This document shows positions 9,382-20,269 of a stretch of 64,000 bases of DNA, one piece after another. A program made the translations under genes and the position numbers. Under the pieces are notes generated by a model. That model was not told where the DNA came from and made no database searches. It was given only the letters and a program-made list of their open reading frames with translations. Position 1 is the stretch's first letter, and each line of letters opens with the position of its first letter. Source of the stretch: a virus; IMG/VR virus record IMGVR_UViG_3300027733_000034, positions 62,001 to 126,000 of that record. One strand, given 5' to 3'.

Positions 9382-12300
9382 TTATTCGTCCAAGGGATTA
9401 GGTGTGCTGTTACAGCAATCAGAACTAGCGTTGTTCCAGGTTTTAGTCCATCCTTCACTAGAATCATAATTTATAGGAAAAGAAGATTCCAATTCTCGAT
9501 AGGTGATGGGATTTACATTACATATTCTTATGGATGGTAGGGATAGATTGTAACAAGACATAGCATTCCAAGACCAACAAAATCCCTGTGGGCATATTAC
9601 AGATACACCAGCTCCTTCTACTTTAAAATCAGGTAAGAAAAGAGGTGAAATATCTAAAAATTGTTTGATAGATAATATAGAGTCGTAAATTTTGTCTATT
9701 TCTCTATTTAAAATTTGAGGAAGATGAAATTCATTTACACCCACAGAGACGGTGTCTTTCTCTACATCTTTGTGTAAGGATGGTTGTTCTGTAATTGATA
9801 CCGGTATCTGAGCATAATAGGTAACTATTCCAACGGAAAGTCTTTCTGTAACTTTAGAAAATTTTCCATTAAGATTATTTCTGAAAGTTTTTATATTCTG
9901 AGAAATTCTCTTCAAAGATTTATTGTAAGAAATATCTGAAGCAAAATCGTCTTTTTTTAATAATATTTGTTCTTCAGACCACATATTTGTCGGCAAACCT
10001 TGGCCAATACGAAACAAATCTACCACATCTTGAATTTTTACAATAGCTTGTGGAATAGCCATTAATAAATTACGGTAGGAAGATTTTTTAATGGTTAGGG
10101 GATTATATGTAAGAGGAGAAGTTCCTATATACACTCCAAGAGCACTATATTTAAACAATAAACCACCTCTACCATTAGAAGCAATGATGTATAAAAATTC
10201 ACCAGCTTCGTCCAAAGTCATTTTGGTTATAACTGCATTTGGATAATAGATACTAATTTCTGATAAAGATTTTACATATAACGGGGAAGGAGATGAAATA
10301 TCAAAAACATATAAATTATGGTTTTCAGAAATCGTATAACACATTCCGTCAAAATGAGTGGCTAGATATTCTGGTCTATCTGTTTCAAATTTTTCTGTAT
10401 AATAGGTGTGAATCCAATTTAGATCACTAGTAAATTCTTTGACACATTTATTATTATAATCCAAAACAAATACATTGTTTTCAGACAAAGATAAATCTGA
10501 TGGAGCAGAAAATCTACTAGAATCATTTCGTCCACCAAATCCTCCGACATTGATAGATATATTAATGGTTTGTGATTCTATGTCTATATTTAAACTATAA
10601 AGTTTATTAGATGGTGGGTCTAATATATACATTATTCCATTTTCATCCACTTCCATGTTAGTTGGTCTTACAAATTGATTTACAAAAGATGGAGTATTGG
10701 TGAATATTATTTCTTGTGGTTTATAGTTTTTATTTAAAAACATTCTAACATTAAAATAATCATCTAAAACATATAGATAATCTCCAGAAGAAGAAATATC
10801 TATTATGTTATTAAAGAACTGCACAGTACTATCTTTATAAACATTATTATTTATATAACTAAATGTAGTTGGAGACGCATAATATTTGCCACCAAAATAT
10901 TTGTTATGCCAGCGAATACCAAATCCTTTTTTTGTAGCATTGCATCCAAGCCATCCATAATAAACGGTTGGAAAATCACTATTGATGGATTGAGTGCTGT
11001 CTTGAAGTTTGGTTAAATTGTCACTTAATCTTTTTAAAGAAGTGTTAAAGATATCTGCTACTCCCCATTCATTGGGTTGGATGTGAGTTTGCTCTCGAGT
11101 CCATGGCAAATCTATAATCTCCTCATTAAGATCTCTTAAATGAGTTTGATTATATTCTGACCATTTGGATTTAATTATGATTGGTTCGGCTAAGGTGCCT
11201 ATTTTAGTAGCTCCATCTTGATAGACAGCTTCATAATCTATAAAATATGTCCCAGGCTGGGTGTATGTGTGTTCTGCTAATCCTCCTTTGTAGGAAATTA
11301 CACCATCTGTGGCGTTTTCACCAAAATATGTTCTATAAAAAAGAATATTATTATCATCTACTTCCGCTGGTGAGGTATATGCAACTGATATTGGAGCTCC
11401 GGTGATGGATATAAAATTTGAAACAAAAATAGAGGGAGATACTGCGGTGGCAAATGCTGTGAATGTTCTCCATCTATTATCCCCACTTAATGGATAAATT
11501 CTTTGACTAAATACTGGATTCCATAAATCACCTCCTTGTGGCCAAACTCCGGATGAATAATTACTGAAAGTAGAGCTTGGAATTGTGAATGGAATATTAG
11601 TACTGTATAAAGATATGCTCAATCTGTTGATTTGCTCTTCTGTTAGATAACCAGGTTCATAGGGATCTCCTATTTGTAAATTAATTGTTTGAGTTCCAGT
11701 GGTTGCTGGAACTGTTACTAAATAAGAATCTGGCCAAAGTGTACTTTTAAGAGCATAGGTAGCAGTTCCTCCACTAACTGGAATTACTGGTGAGGTAGAA
11801 TCCGCAGCACTTATAAATTGTGTCAAAGAAATATATCTCTTATAATCTAAATCTATCTTAGTTGAATCTAGAGTATAAGAAAAAAGAACACCTGTATTAA
11901 AGTTTACTAGTGTTGGATTTTTTTCAAAAGAATTTACACCAGTTGTGGATGGTAAAACAGAACTTGCAGTAAGGTTAAAATTATACATCCTTAATTCTCC
12001 ACCCACACTAGACGGTTTAACATACTGAAAAGGTGTAGTCTGCGGATACATCTGTCCATATGCTGTTAAAGATATAGTTAGACCGTCATTTGAGAGAAAC
12101 TCTGGAGTATACGGTAGAGATATTAGAGTTGCTGAAGGGGATTTTAGTGTGGATAAAAAGGTTTTTTGAGATCCAATACTATAGTCGTACTCTGTCATTA
12201 TCTTGTTGGCACTGACATAAAAATTTTGACTACTAGATTTCTTATTATTATATGCCGTAGGAGCATTTGCTAATGTATAATTGCTAGCACTTAGCAAAAC

Positions 12301-15198
12301 TGCCCTTGTTCCACTCCAACAATACTCTGGGTATGTAATAAATTTTAATGGAGTATAAAATTCAGATGAATTTGGGGTATAAATCGTAGCAGTTGTTGCT
12401 ATATTATGATATGCTGGAATTTTAAAATCTACATTTTCTATTAAATTGGGATCTTGCCATCCTACCGCATAGGCACTTAAGGCACATAATGTAACTATGG
12501 TAGTATTAATATTTGCAGAAGTAATTGCAAAATTTAAAGTGGGATGTTTGCCGTAAAGTGATGAAATTAATAGAGTGTGTCCAGTGTTGTCAGAAACACT
12601 CCATACATAAGTAGTGCTTAAAGATACGTCAGATGTGCTATAAGAAGACAGAGAAAATACATTTGTGTTGTCATTTGGTCTGGTCAGAATGTATTGATTT
12701 AAAGTGGTGTCTAATATGGTTGCAGATATAGAGTTATATCCGGTATATGATATAGTAAAATCTGAATTCAAAAGATCCCTGGACGGAAATTCATCTACAT
12801 AAAAACTATAATTGGTTTTGAATAAATTATTTTGAGAATGACACATTAAAACCATTTCCACTTCATTAACATCTGGTAATTGTGTTGAGTATCCCGGAGT
12901 CACCTCTACAAAAATAGAACTAAGTTGAGTTGCTGGTAGTATGGTTCCGTAACTATATGGAGTGAGAGAACCGCCGCTTCCGTAGTAATATACACTAATT
13001 GGTGTTAACTCTGGTTGTAATATGGATGCATATTTCCAAGACCAGGACAAAGAGGTGCCAGTCGGAAACTGATACACTTTGCCGTGATAAGGTACTAACG
13101 CAGATAAACCTATGGTTCTAATTTTATTTAAATTGTTAAAAATTTTATTAGGTCCTATAAGAAATCTTTTTTCATCAAACGGATTTTGAATGGCAGAGTT
13201 GGATTGTAAGGTGGTTACTTCATTATACTTCTGAGAAGATAGTTGAATGGTAATGGTATTCAATCCAAAGTCACTAAATCTTACATAAGATGTTTGCGCA
13301 GAAAATAAAATTGGTACATTAGCAGATAAGGATTTAATAATGTTTCCACTGAGGTCTAAAGAACTTAATGTAGCACCTAAACCAGATGGTGAATAACTCC
13401 AAGTAATATAAGAATTTCTTAAATCTCTAGTAGGCCATTGAGGTGCTGCTGTCAACATATTACAAGATACCTCAAAAGTGGCGCCAGTTTGATTGATTGG
13501 ATTTAAAAATATAGGAGATCCGGTATAACTTTGAGTTTGGTTTTTTGCTATAGTTATTACTGTAGGCAATTTAGAAGTAATCCAACCACCAGCAGAACTT
13601 AATGTAGATCTCAATACTAAAGTAGCCTCTCCATAGGGAGTGTGTGGATAATCTATGGTTAAGTCTACTCCAGATAATACCGGAACCCATGGAGAAAATT
13701 TTAAATTATATGGGTCTTTGTTTGGTCCGTAATATACATTAATAGCACTTAGGTCTAATAAAAAAGAATCAGATAATAATTCATATTTTATATATTCTTT
13801 TACATTATTATTTTTAAGATCATATTTTAGCAATCCGTAATCTGAACTTATAAAAGAAGATAAAACAACGGTTTGAGAATTTGCAGAAACTGCTGATGTA
13901 ATTAAGCTAAAAGTTAAATAACATGAATCTGTTAAATTATTAAATCCAAGTTTTGGAGCTGATAAAGATAACTGATAAGAATAGTAATGAGGAGGATACT
14001 TAGTAATTGTTTGTATACTCTTGTTAGCAACTGTCGGTGAAATTGGAACATTTAAATCATAACCAAGAGAATTAATATAAAAGGCACTAAGAGTAGAATT
14101 TACAGTTTCTAAAGAATATAATAAAATTGGACTATCGGATATAAAATCTAATCCAAGGAAAGATCCGGGTCTTCCGGTTACATCACTATATATTGTTTTA
14201 TTAACATAATGATACCGGCTATAATAATTAACTGTAGAGGAAGACAGATCTACTACTGCACTTAATATGCAATTGCTTGCATCTCCAAGATTAGAGATAG
14301 TGTCACCCAAGGCTCTAAATTGTAGTAATTGAAATGCCTGACGATTGCTAGATAAACTTTGATTATTAAGAATATAAGAACTTTTAAAAGAATGAGGAAG
14401 TTCAGGGTGGGTATCTATACGATCTTGGCCAAGAGTCAAAACACCGTCATACGCAGAATATGTTACAGAATATGTTACACACGGAGAATCTGGTCTTATC
14501 TTCGACTTAATAGTGGTATCTTCCAAAGCCCGAACAGAATTATACGGGTTGTTGATAGGTGAAAAAATAATGACGGGATAGTTAATTCGTTGTCTGCAAG
14601 AACTTAAGCTAAAAACATAAGAAGTATCGGATGTAGTTGGAAGAGGACTGAATGTGGGTCCGTTGTTTAAAAAATCATAATGTTGGCTATATGCCAATGC
14701 CTCTGAAGCAGAGGATTTAAAAAAATAGGTAGTGTGATCTGTTACTACTGCAGAAGTGGTTAGGGTCCAAGAACTAATATTTTTAACTAAAGAAACTGGT
14801 TTGAGAAATAATCTAGAAGGATAAAGAGAATAGGCATATTCTCTTTTAAAAGCAGCTTCTGCTCCCGGGTTAATATTTACGTAAAAATAATTAAACTGAT
14901 GACCTATATTATATTTTGTGCGGTGACTAGATAAATCCCATACAAAGGATGCTCCTGTGTCTGTATTAATTATATATTGACTAGTTTGATTGGAAAAAAA
15001 GTAAGATGCTTTGTCGTAATAAACTGTATTAACATTTTCTACTTCGTTGATAGGCACGTTGCTGAGCCTGAGTAAATTTTCAGCTGGAAGTTCTCCAAGT
15101 CGTGGTTCTATAAGTTGAGAACTAGGAGAAATTCTGTAGGTTTCTGTGGGCCAGGTACCTAATTTTTCAATTAAAAAAGCGGAGTCAGCAGCTGCCAT
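9382..15198 (-). CDS. Giant baseplate/fibre-associated protein with NHL-like propeller
   Basis: 1938 aa, the largest gene in the window. Residues about 1-1350 are beta-rich, Ser/Thr/Tyr-rich and look like consecutive Ig-like domains. One near residue 1310 has the PKD-like phrase HTYTQPGTYFIDYEAVY. Residues about 1460-1680 carry NHL-type repeats such as YLYVLDDYFNVRMF, IMYILDPPSNKLYSL and VFVLDYNNKCVKEF, a beta-propeller signature. The last 150 residues are different, with several Cys and Trp (ICPQGFCWSWN). It lies downstream of gp6 and the 1091-aa protein, where T4 has genes 7-10, so it may be a peripheral baseplate or fibre-anchor protein. No T4 orthologue is recognised. Confidence 0.75.
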   Translation of the reverse strand: MAAADSAFLIEKLGTWPTETYRISPSSQLIEPRLGELPAENLLRLSNVPINEVENVNTVYYDKASYFFSNQTSQYIINTDTGASFVWDLSSHRTKYNIGHQFNYFYVNINPGAEAAFKREYAYSLYPSRLFLKPVSLVKNISSWTLTTSAVVTDHTTYFFKSSASEALAYSQHYDFLNNGPTFSPLPTTSDTSYVFSLSSCRQRINYPVIIFSPINNPYNSVRALEDTTIKSKIRPDSPCVTYSVTYSAYDGVLTLGQDRIDTHPELPHSFKSSYILNNQSLSSNRQAFQLLQFRALGDTISNLGDASNCILSAVVDLSSSTVNYYSRYHYVNKTIYSDVTGRPGSFLGLDFISDSPILLYSLETVNSTLSAFYINSLGYDLNVPISPTVANKSIQTITKYPPHYYSYQLSLSAPKLGFNNLTDSCYLTFSLITSAVSANSQTVVLSSFISSDYGLLKYDLKNNNVKEYIKYELLSDSFLLDLSAINVYYGPNKDPYNLKFSPWVPVLSGVDLTIDYPHTPYGEATLVLRSTLSSAGGWITSKLPTVITIAKNQTQSYTGSPIFLNPINQTGATFEVSCNMLTAAPQWPTRDLRNSYITWSYSPSGLGATLSSLDLSGNIIKSLSANVPILFSAQTSYVRFSDFGLNTITIQLSSQKYNEVTTLQSNSAIQNPFDEKRFLIGPNKIFNNLNKIRTIGLSALVPYHGKVYQFPTGTSLSWSWKYASILQPELTPISVYYYGSGGSLTPYSYGTILPATQLSSIFVEVTPGYSTQLPDVNEVEMVLMCHSQNNLFKTNYSFYVDEFPSRDLLNSDFTISYTGYNSISATILDTTLNQYILTRPNDNTNVFSLSSYSTSDVSLSTTYVWSVSDNTGHTLLISSLYGKHPTLNFAITSANINTTIVTLCALSAYAVGWQDPNLIENVDFKIPAYHNIATTATIYTPNSSEFYTPLKFITYPEYCWSGTRAVLLSASNYTLANAPTAYNNKKSSSQNFYVSANKIMTEYDYSIGSQKTFLSTLKSPSATLISLPYTPEFLSNDGLTISLTAYGQMYPQTTPFQYVKPSSVGGELRMYNFNLTASSVLPSTTGVNSFEKNPTLVNFNTGVLFSYTLDSTKIDLDYKRYISLTQFISAADSTSPVIPVSGGTATYALKSTLWPDSYLVTVPATTGTQTINLQIGDPYEPGYLTEEQINRLSISLYSTNIPFTIPSSTFSNYSSGVWPQGGDLWNPVFSQRIYPLSGDNRWRTFTAFATAVSPSIFVSNFISITGAPISVAYTSPAEVDDNNILFYRTYFGENATDGVISYKGGLAEHTYTQPGTYFIDYEAVYQDGATKIGTLAEPIIIKSKWSEYNQTHLRDLNEEIIDLPWTREQTHIQPNEWGVADIFNTSLKRLSDNLTKLQDSTQSINSDFPTVYYGWLGCNATKKGFGIRWHNKYFGGKYYASPTTFSYINNNVYKDSTVQFFNNIIDISSSGDYLYVLDDYFNVRMFLNKNYKPQEIIFTNTPSFVNQFVRPTNMEVDENGIMYILDPPSNKLYSLNIDIESQTINISINVGGFGGRNDSSRFSAPSDLSLSENNVFVLDYNNKCVKEFTSDLNWIHTYYTEKFETDRPEYLATHFDGMCYTISENHNLYVFDISSPSPLYVKSLSEISIYYPNAVITKMTLDEAGEFLYIIASNGRGGLLFKYSALGVYIGTSPLTYNPLTIKKSSYRNLLMAIPQAIVKIQDVVDLFRIGQGLPTNMWSEEQILLKKDDFASDISYNKSLKRISQNIKTFRNNLNGKFSKVTERLSVGIVTYYAQIPVSITEQPSLHKDVEKDTVSVGVNEFHLPQILNREIDKIYDSILSIKQFLDISPLFLPDFKVEGAGVSVICPQGFCWSWNAMSCYNLSLPSIRICNVNPITYRELESSFPINYDSSEGWTKTWNNASSDCCNSTPNPLDE

Positions 15199-15221
15199 GG
15201 CAATAATACTTAGAATGAAAT

Positions 15222-18200
15222 TTAATAGTTCAACAAATTTAATCCCTTGTATAATTCATAGGTTAATAGAGTCTCGTATATTCCCTCATTACCCTGCCAT
15301 TCTTCCTTGGAAGAAGTGTTGTAATTAATGGTGGTAAATGGATTTTCCCAATCTATTATTCCCTCAAGAGTTTTTCCTTCACTTAAGGTAATATATTTGT
15401 AAAATTCATAATATTCAGTCCAATTTTGCGGCAAATTAAGATATGATGCTAACATATTGGTTGAATAAAGTGTAAAATTATTAATATTTCCAGTATAAAT
15501 GAGTTGGTATTCATCTATACTTTTATTTTTTAATATAACAGGTTCACCGGCAGAAATTCCCATAGAAGAGGTGTATATTGGACCTTTGTTGAACGCTTCT
15601 ATTTGCTGCCCAGGAATACTTTTGAAAAAATACTTTCTCGAATCTTTAGCACCTCGAAGTCTACTTTGATTAATGCTAATTAAATTCATTAATCTTTTTA
15701 TAGACTCAGGATAGGTAAACAAAAAATCATCTGTGTTTAAATCTACCATTTGAGATAAACTATATAGCTGATCTATATTGCAAGTATCTATGTCTACATT
15801 ATTACTGGTAAAATTGGCAATTTTTTCATATATGTCCGTGCCCAAATCACCGGCTTTATTTCCTAAAATACTAGCAAAAAAATCATCAAATAAAACAGGG
15901 CTGTCCTGTAAAATTGGCATAAAGGCTAATTTTTTCATATAAGAAGCCATATCAAAGTCTTCATTTATCTTGGCTAATCCATAGGCATAAGAATTATCTG
16001 CATAAAAATCTAATGGTCTAGATATTCCCGAAACGGAAAAATATTTTGTAGATTTTTCTATAGAAGAAAGATACTTTAACCCAAATTTGTTCGTCCATCT
16101 AAATCCAGACCAATCTCCATTAGCCTGTAAAGATTTATTACCTCTGCCATATGCTAATGCATTTTTATTATTTGCATCTAAATAATGTACAAAACCTTGA
16201 GGATTGATGACAAAGCTATCCACAATAGACACACTGTCGTTGTCTAAAAGATATACGCAATTTTCTATAGAATTAATAACATAAATTTTTCCAGCCAAAT
16301 CTGAACATATGCCCTCTAATACATGGGTTTCTGCGTTTAAATATGAATTAGCTGTAAACAATTCAACAGTTTGAGTCGAATATAATTCGTTACCGGATAT
16401 ATCATTTGTTACTGTTATCTTGGATACAGATCGATAATCATGAGTAAACCATAGGTTTTGGTTATTGTCTATAGTTAAATTATTAATGTTTTGATAAGGT
16501 CCGAATCGAGAAAGTCCGCCAGGGGCACTAGACAATAGGGTTAAAGTAGAATTACGCCTTTCTATATAACCTAAATTGTCGCCTTGATTAAACGGTAAAG
16601 ATATCCAAACATTTCGATTGTTATCACAAACAATCTCTGAAGGAGTGGATAAAGCTGGTAAAGATATAGCATATAATATAGAAAAATCATCTGCTTTATA
16701 TTGAACAATAAAACTGCTCAAAGGATTTGAATAGCAAATAAAAATATTGTCATTTATATCAATATCTAAAAATGTCGGTTCTATGAATATTTCATCAGTC
16801 AAAAAACTGGTTAATGTTGGAAAGTAACTTTCTGCACACAACCATGGAACAAAACTGCTTAAACTGCTGGAAGAAGAAAAAACAAATGAAGATGGGTTTA
16901 TGGCTGTTAAGAAATTACCATAACTATCTAGTTTTATAGATGTCACTGAGTCACTTAACGTTAACCATATATTTTGTTGGCTATCTAAACTCATTGCTAT
17001 AGGATATGTGGTTGTTCCGGTTATTCCTAAATTTGTGGTAACTAAATCATTTATATCTATAGCACTTAATATATCTCCTTTAGAATCTATTCTATATAAA
17101 TAACTAAGTTCAGAGTCTAACATCCAAGCTTGGTAGTATGGATATGGTAACGCAGCAATGCTGTATATTCCATGAAAACCACTCAGTCCATTAGTTACCA
17201 CTGGCATTTCAAAGGATTGTTGAACAATCGGAGGTACTATCAAGGATGATAATAAATTGACTCTACTGTATTGAGCGACAGTTACAGAGCCGTTTTCTGG
17301 GTTAGAAAGCCATAATAGAGGATTAAAAAAGTTTGCAGTCAATGGTGGCATTGCTGCGGATAAATGAGCTGTAATGCAAACACCTAAAGTATTAACGTTT
17401 TCTGCATCAAATTGTCCTTTATAATATCCAGGAGTTTTATAGTTAGAGTAATCTGTCCAGTTAAAATACGGTTCTGGGTCAAATGTAGCACTCAAACCAA
17501 TCAGACCCACTTCTATAGGAAAATTGTCTTCGTTTTTTAATGGAAAACTATGAACAAAATAAGAAGAATCTGAAGGAAATTTAAAATTATTTTCTGATAA
17601 CCACGGATCGTCTAAAGTTATCGGAGAATATGTAGCATTGACTATGATAGGTACCTTGGATGTAGACCAACGAGGATTTGCATGTTCTCTGATTCCGTTT
17701 TCGGTTATTTTTAAAATATCTGGAGTTTTCCAAGTCTGAACATACGGGCAAACCGCAACAGCTTTGCTATTAGCATAGCTAGGTAAAAAATTTAAAGATT
17801 CTGTTTGTAGTGTATAATCTTTAGAATTGTCTGTTAACAATGTAGCCAGTATGGTTGTATAATCTGAAGAAGAAGATGCAACATCCATATTATACAAATC
17901 ATCTGAGAAATAAAACTCAGCATATCCACTGACTCCAGCGACATAAGATCCGGTAGGATTTAATTTACCCGCAGAATTAGAGTGTAATATGGTATCTATA
18001 GTTTTTATAGTTTGGATTTGATTACCATTTAAATCATAAAAACGAGTCTCGGGTCTGAGAAAATTCCATTTAGTACCAGAACCTGGATTACTAGAGCGAG
18101 AAAATAAAGTTGATAATTGTATAAAATGATCTTTAGTGTCGGGAGAAGTAATAACCAATTTAAACGGATAAGCATTTAAAAATCCTGCGTGAGTGGGCGG

Positions 18201-18497
18201 CGGTACTCTTTCAAAATATATAGATTCATTTAGAGAGAGGGTAATCGTAATAGTTTGAATACTTTGAGATTCTACAGCATCACCACTAGGACCATATGCT
18301 ACTAATTTAACCTGAAAAGAGCCAGCAGAAGAATATGTATGGGTTGGATATAATAAAGAACTGGAAGATCCGTCTCCAAAATACCAAGTAACCTTTGTAT
18401 CTTTGGTAATCGGATATATGGTAGGAAAAAAAGAAATTGGAGTTATTCCTACATACCCGGTAGAAGAACTTACAGAAAAATTTACGAAAGATATCAT
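15222..18497 (-). CDS. Baseplate-adjacent protein with PKD domain and beta-propeller (gp7 position)
   Basis: 1091 aa. Residues about 15-80 form a PKD domain (VTWYFGDGSSSS, then HTYSSAGSFQVKLVAY). Residues about 440-760 have propeller repeats with Asp-Asn-Asn-type turns: NIWLTLSDSV, NIFICYSNPL, NVWISLPFNQ, NLWFTHDYRS. This resembles NHL or virginiamycin-lyase-like propellers but has no lyase residues that I can identify. The C-terminal 230 residues are helical/mixed and include a conserved-looking KYFFKSIPGQQIE stretch. It follows gp6 by two bases, the position of T4 gp7, so a wedge role is plausible; sequence similarity to gp7 was not recognised. Confidence 0.75.
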   Translation of the reverse strand: MISFVNFSVSSSTGYVGITPISFFPTIYPITKDTKVTWYFGDGSSSSLLYPTHTYSSAGSFQVKLVAYGPSGDAVESQSIQTITITLSLNESIYFERVPPPTHAGFLNAYPFKLVITSPDTKDHFIQLSTLFSRSSNPGSGTKWNFLRPETRFYDLNGNQIQTIKTIDTILHSNSAGKLNPTGSYVAGVSGYAEFYFSDDLYNMDVASSSSDYTTILATLLTDNSKDYTLQTESLNFLPSYANSKAVAVCPYVQTWKTPDILKITENGIREHANPRWSTSKVPIIVNATYSPITLDDPWLSENNFKFPSDSSYFVHSFPLKNEDNFPIEVGLIGLSATFDPEPYFNWTDYSNYKTPGYYKGQFDAENVNTLGVCITAHLSAAMPPLTANFFNPLLWLSNPENGSVTVAQYSRVNLLSSLIVPPIVQQSFEMPVVTNGLSGFHGIYSIAALPYPYYQAWMLDSELSYLYRIDSKGDILSAIDINDLVTTNLGITGTTTYPIAMSLDSQQNIWLTLSDSVTSIKLDSYGNFLTAINPSSFVFSSSSSLSSFVPWLCAESYFPTLTSFLTDEIFIEPTFLDIDINDNIFICYSNPLSSFIVQYKADDFSILYAISLPALSTPSEIVCDNNRNVWISLPFNQGDNLGYIERRNSTLTLLSSAPGGLSRFGPYQNINNLTIDNNQNLWFTHDYRSVSKITVTNDISGNELYSTQTVELFTANSYLNAETHVLEGICSDLAGKIYVINSIENCVYLLDNDSVSIVDSFVINPQGFVHYLDANNKNALAYGRGNKSLQANGDWSGFRWTNKFGLKYLSSIEKSTKYFSVSGISRPLDFYADNSYAYGLAKINEDFDMASYMKKLAFMPILQDSPVLFDDFFASILGNKAGDLGTDIYEKIANFTSNNVDIDTCNIDQLYSLSQMVDLNTDDFLFTYPESIKRLMNLISINQSRLRGAKDSRKYFFKSIPGQQIEAFNKGPIYTSSMGISAGEPVILKNKSIDEYQLIYTGNINNFTLYSTNMLASYLNLPQNWTEYYEFYKYITLSEGKTLEGIIDWENPFTTINYNTSSKEEWQGNEGIYETLLTYELYKGLNLLNY

Positions 18498-18499
18498 AA

Positions 18500-20269
18500 T
18501 TAAAAGTCTGCTATTTTTACAGAATAAGAAAGATCCACTACTTCAATGCGATCGGCTAAATAAGCAACATTATTGAGCAATGGATATTTAAAATCATCTA
18601 AATATATTGTTTGAGTATAAACATTTATATCATTTGTAGGATATTTGGAATTCCATACTAAAAATGATAATTGTCTGGAAACTGTGTCGGTATCTTTACG
18701 ATAACTATCTATATAGTCTACTCCATCTATTCCAATAATATACGTAGTCAATTGATGAGTATTAATATCATATCCGAGAACTGCTGCGGCAAAATAGTTT
18801 TTAATTAAATTAACCACATCAAATTTAATAGAAGCACTAGACCTACGTGTATTTGGATTTTTGTGTATTCTTAAAGTTGTCTGAAGAATATCTGTAGTAG
18901 TAACTGGTTTGTATAAATCTTTTAAATAAAAATCAAACAACATATATTCAGGATCCGTAGGAACAATTTGGATTCCAAGACCTTTGTATCTATTAACTTC
19001 TTTTAAAATTATTTCTTTTTGAGCAGATAATAAATATTTTTGAGAATTTTTTGGAATACTGTATATGTAAACATTGTTAAAATTGCACGAATTGGCAAAT
19101 TTAACTTGATTCAACAAAATTTGGGTTTCTAATTGAGGTTTGCTTAAACCTATAGAATATAAATATTTTAAATGAGTATTTAAATAGGTGTCATTATCAA
19201 TAGCTTTTGAATCTTTAATAATATTAGAAAAATTATTATTAACAAAATAATTGTAATCATCTGTTGTTATTAATCTTTGTTGACTTCTAAAAGATTTTGG
19301 GGCCTTTTTTCTTATAGATTCAACTGATTCTTCATCACTATATTGAGAGGAAGGAAATAAATTGTCTAAAGACAGGAAATTAAGTTTATCAAAAGTAAAA
19401 TAGGTGCCAAAAATAGATTTAGTTTGATTAAAAATTGTACTAAATTGTCTAGAGTTGAATGGAACAAAAGTATTATTTCTTAAAGCATGTGGTCCAATGG
19501 TGTTACTACCTGGGTTTATTTTTAAAAAATAAATAGCCACTTGATCTCCAGCATCTAATTTTTGACCGTTAATATCATCACCAAATAAAATTTCATACCT
19601 TTTATTAGCATTATATCTTACTTCATACACTTTAGCAGTGGCAGAATATTGAGTTAAATTTTCCACTCTGGTCCATTTTTTCCAAGTTTGAGTGTCTTTT
19701 AATACATAAACATCTATGGTAAGGTGATCAATAAAAACATCATCTCCCGTTGCTATATACACCACTTCATTTTCAATTCCCAAAGCAGAATGGATATCAT
19801 ATTCTTGTATAGAACCTTCTCTCAGCATATAAGTGTGATTTACGTCTGCAATGGTTTCTGTTCCAGCTGTTTGTTTTGTAAAACCTATATCTTGAGTCAA
19901 GGTAAAAATAGTACCACCAACTGATGTGTAACTATAGCGGGGTATTATATAAGAATTTGCAGAGAGATCACTAGAAGCGGTGATAGTAAAGGGAACTGAT
20001 TGAGAAGTTTTGCCTATCGGATTGTAGTTTAAAATTTTAACAATTCGATTCATGTTTTCATATATTTGAGCTTCGGAAAACATACTCTCAGAAGAGGTTT
20101 TGCTGTTGTAAAATTGTAAACTACCAAAAGCCATACTGATAATATCAATTATGGCAGAAATATTAGATCCTTGAAAATTTTGATCAGTAAAAACTTGACT
20201 ATTGTTGAGTTTATCAACAATTTTATTGCGCAATTCTAATGCATCAAAAGCTAAAAATTGATTATCCAT
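18500..20269 (-). CDS. 6: Baseplate wedge subunit gp6
   Basis: 589 aa. In T4, gp6 dimers join neighbouring baseplate wedges into a ring and contact gp25, gp53 and gp7. The N-terminus (LRNKIVDKLNN, then FQGSNISAIIDIIS and INEN-like YENMNRIVKILNYNPIG) and the middle baseplate-J-like beta domain (YEILFGDDINGQKLDAGD) match the gp6/J family. The C-terminal part has the TTTDILQTTLRIHK region seen in this family. T4 gp6 is 660 aa, so the size fits. It overlaps the end of the gp25-like gene by 8 bases, keeping the T4 order 25-6. Confidence 0.85.
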   Translation of the reverse strand: MDNQFLAFDALELRNKIVDKLNNSQVFTDQNFQGSNISAIIDIISMAFGSLQFYNSKTSSESMFSEAQIYENMNRIVKILNYNPIGKTSQSVPFTITASSDLSANSYIIPRYSYTSVGGTIFTLTQDIGFTKQTAGTETIADVNHTYMLREGSIQEYDIHSALGIENEVVYIATGDDVFIDHLTIDVYVLKDTQTWKKWTRVENLTQYSATAKVYEVRYNANKRYEILFGDDINGQKLDAGDQVAIYFLKINPGSNTIGPHALRNNTFVPFNSRQFSTIFNQTKSIFGTYFTFDKLNFLSLDNLFPSSQYSDEESVESIRKKAPKSFRSQQRLITTDDYNYFVNNNFSNIIKDSKAIDNDTYLNTHLKYLYSIGLSKPQLETQILLNQVKFANSCNFNNVYIYSIPKNSQKYLLSAQKEIILKEVNRYKGLGIQIVPTDPEYMLFDFYLKDLYKPVTTTDILQTTLRIHKNPNTRRSSASIKFDVVNLIKNYFAAAVLGYDINTHQLTTYIIGIDGVDYIDSYRKDTDTVSRQLSFLVWNSKYPTNDINVYTQTIYLDDFKYPLLNNVAYLADRIEVVDLSYSVKIADF

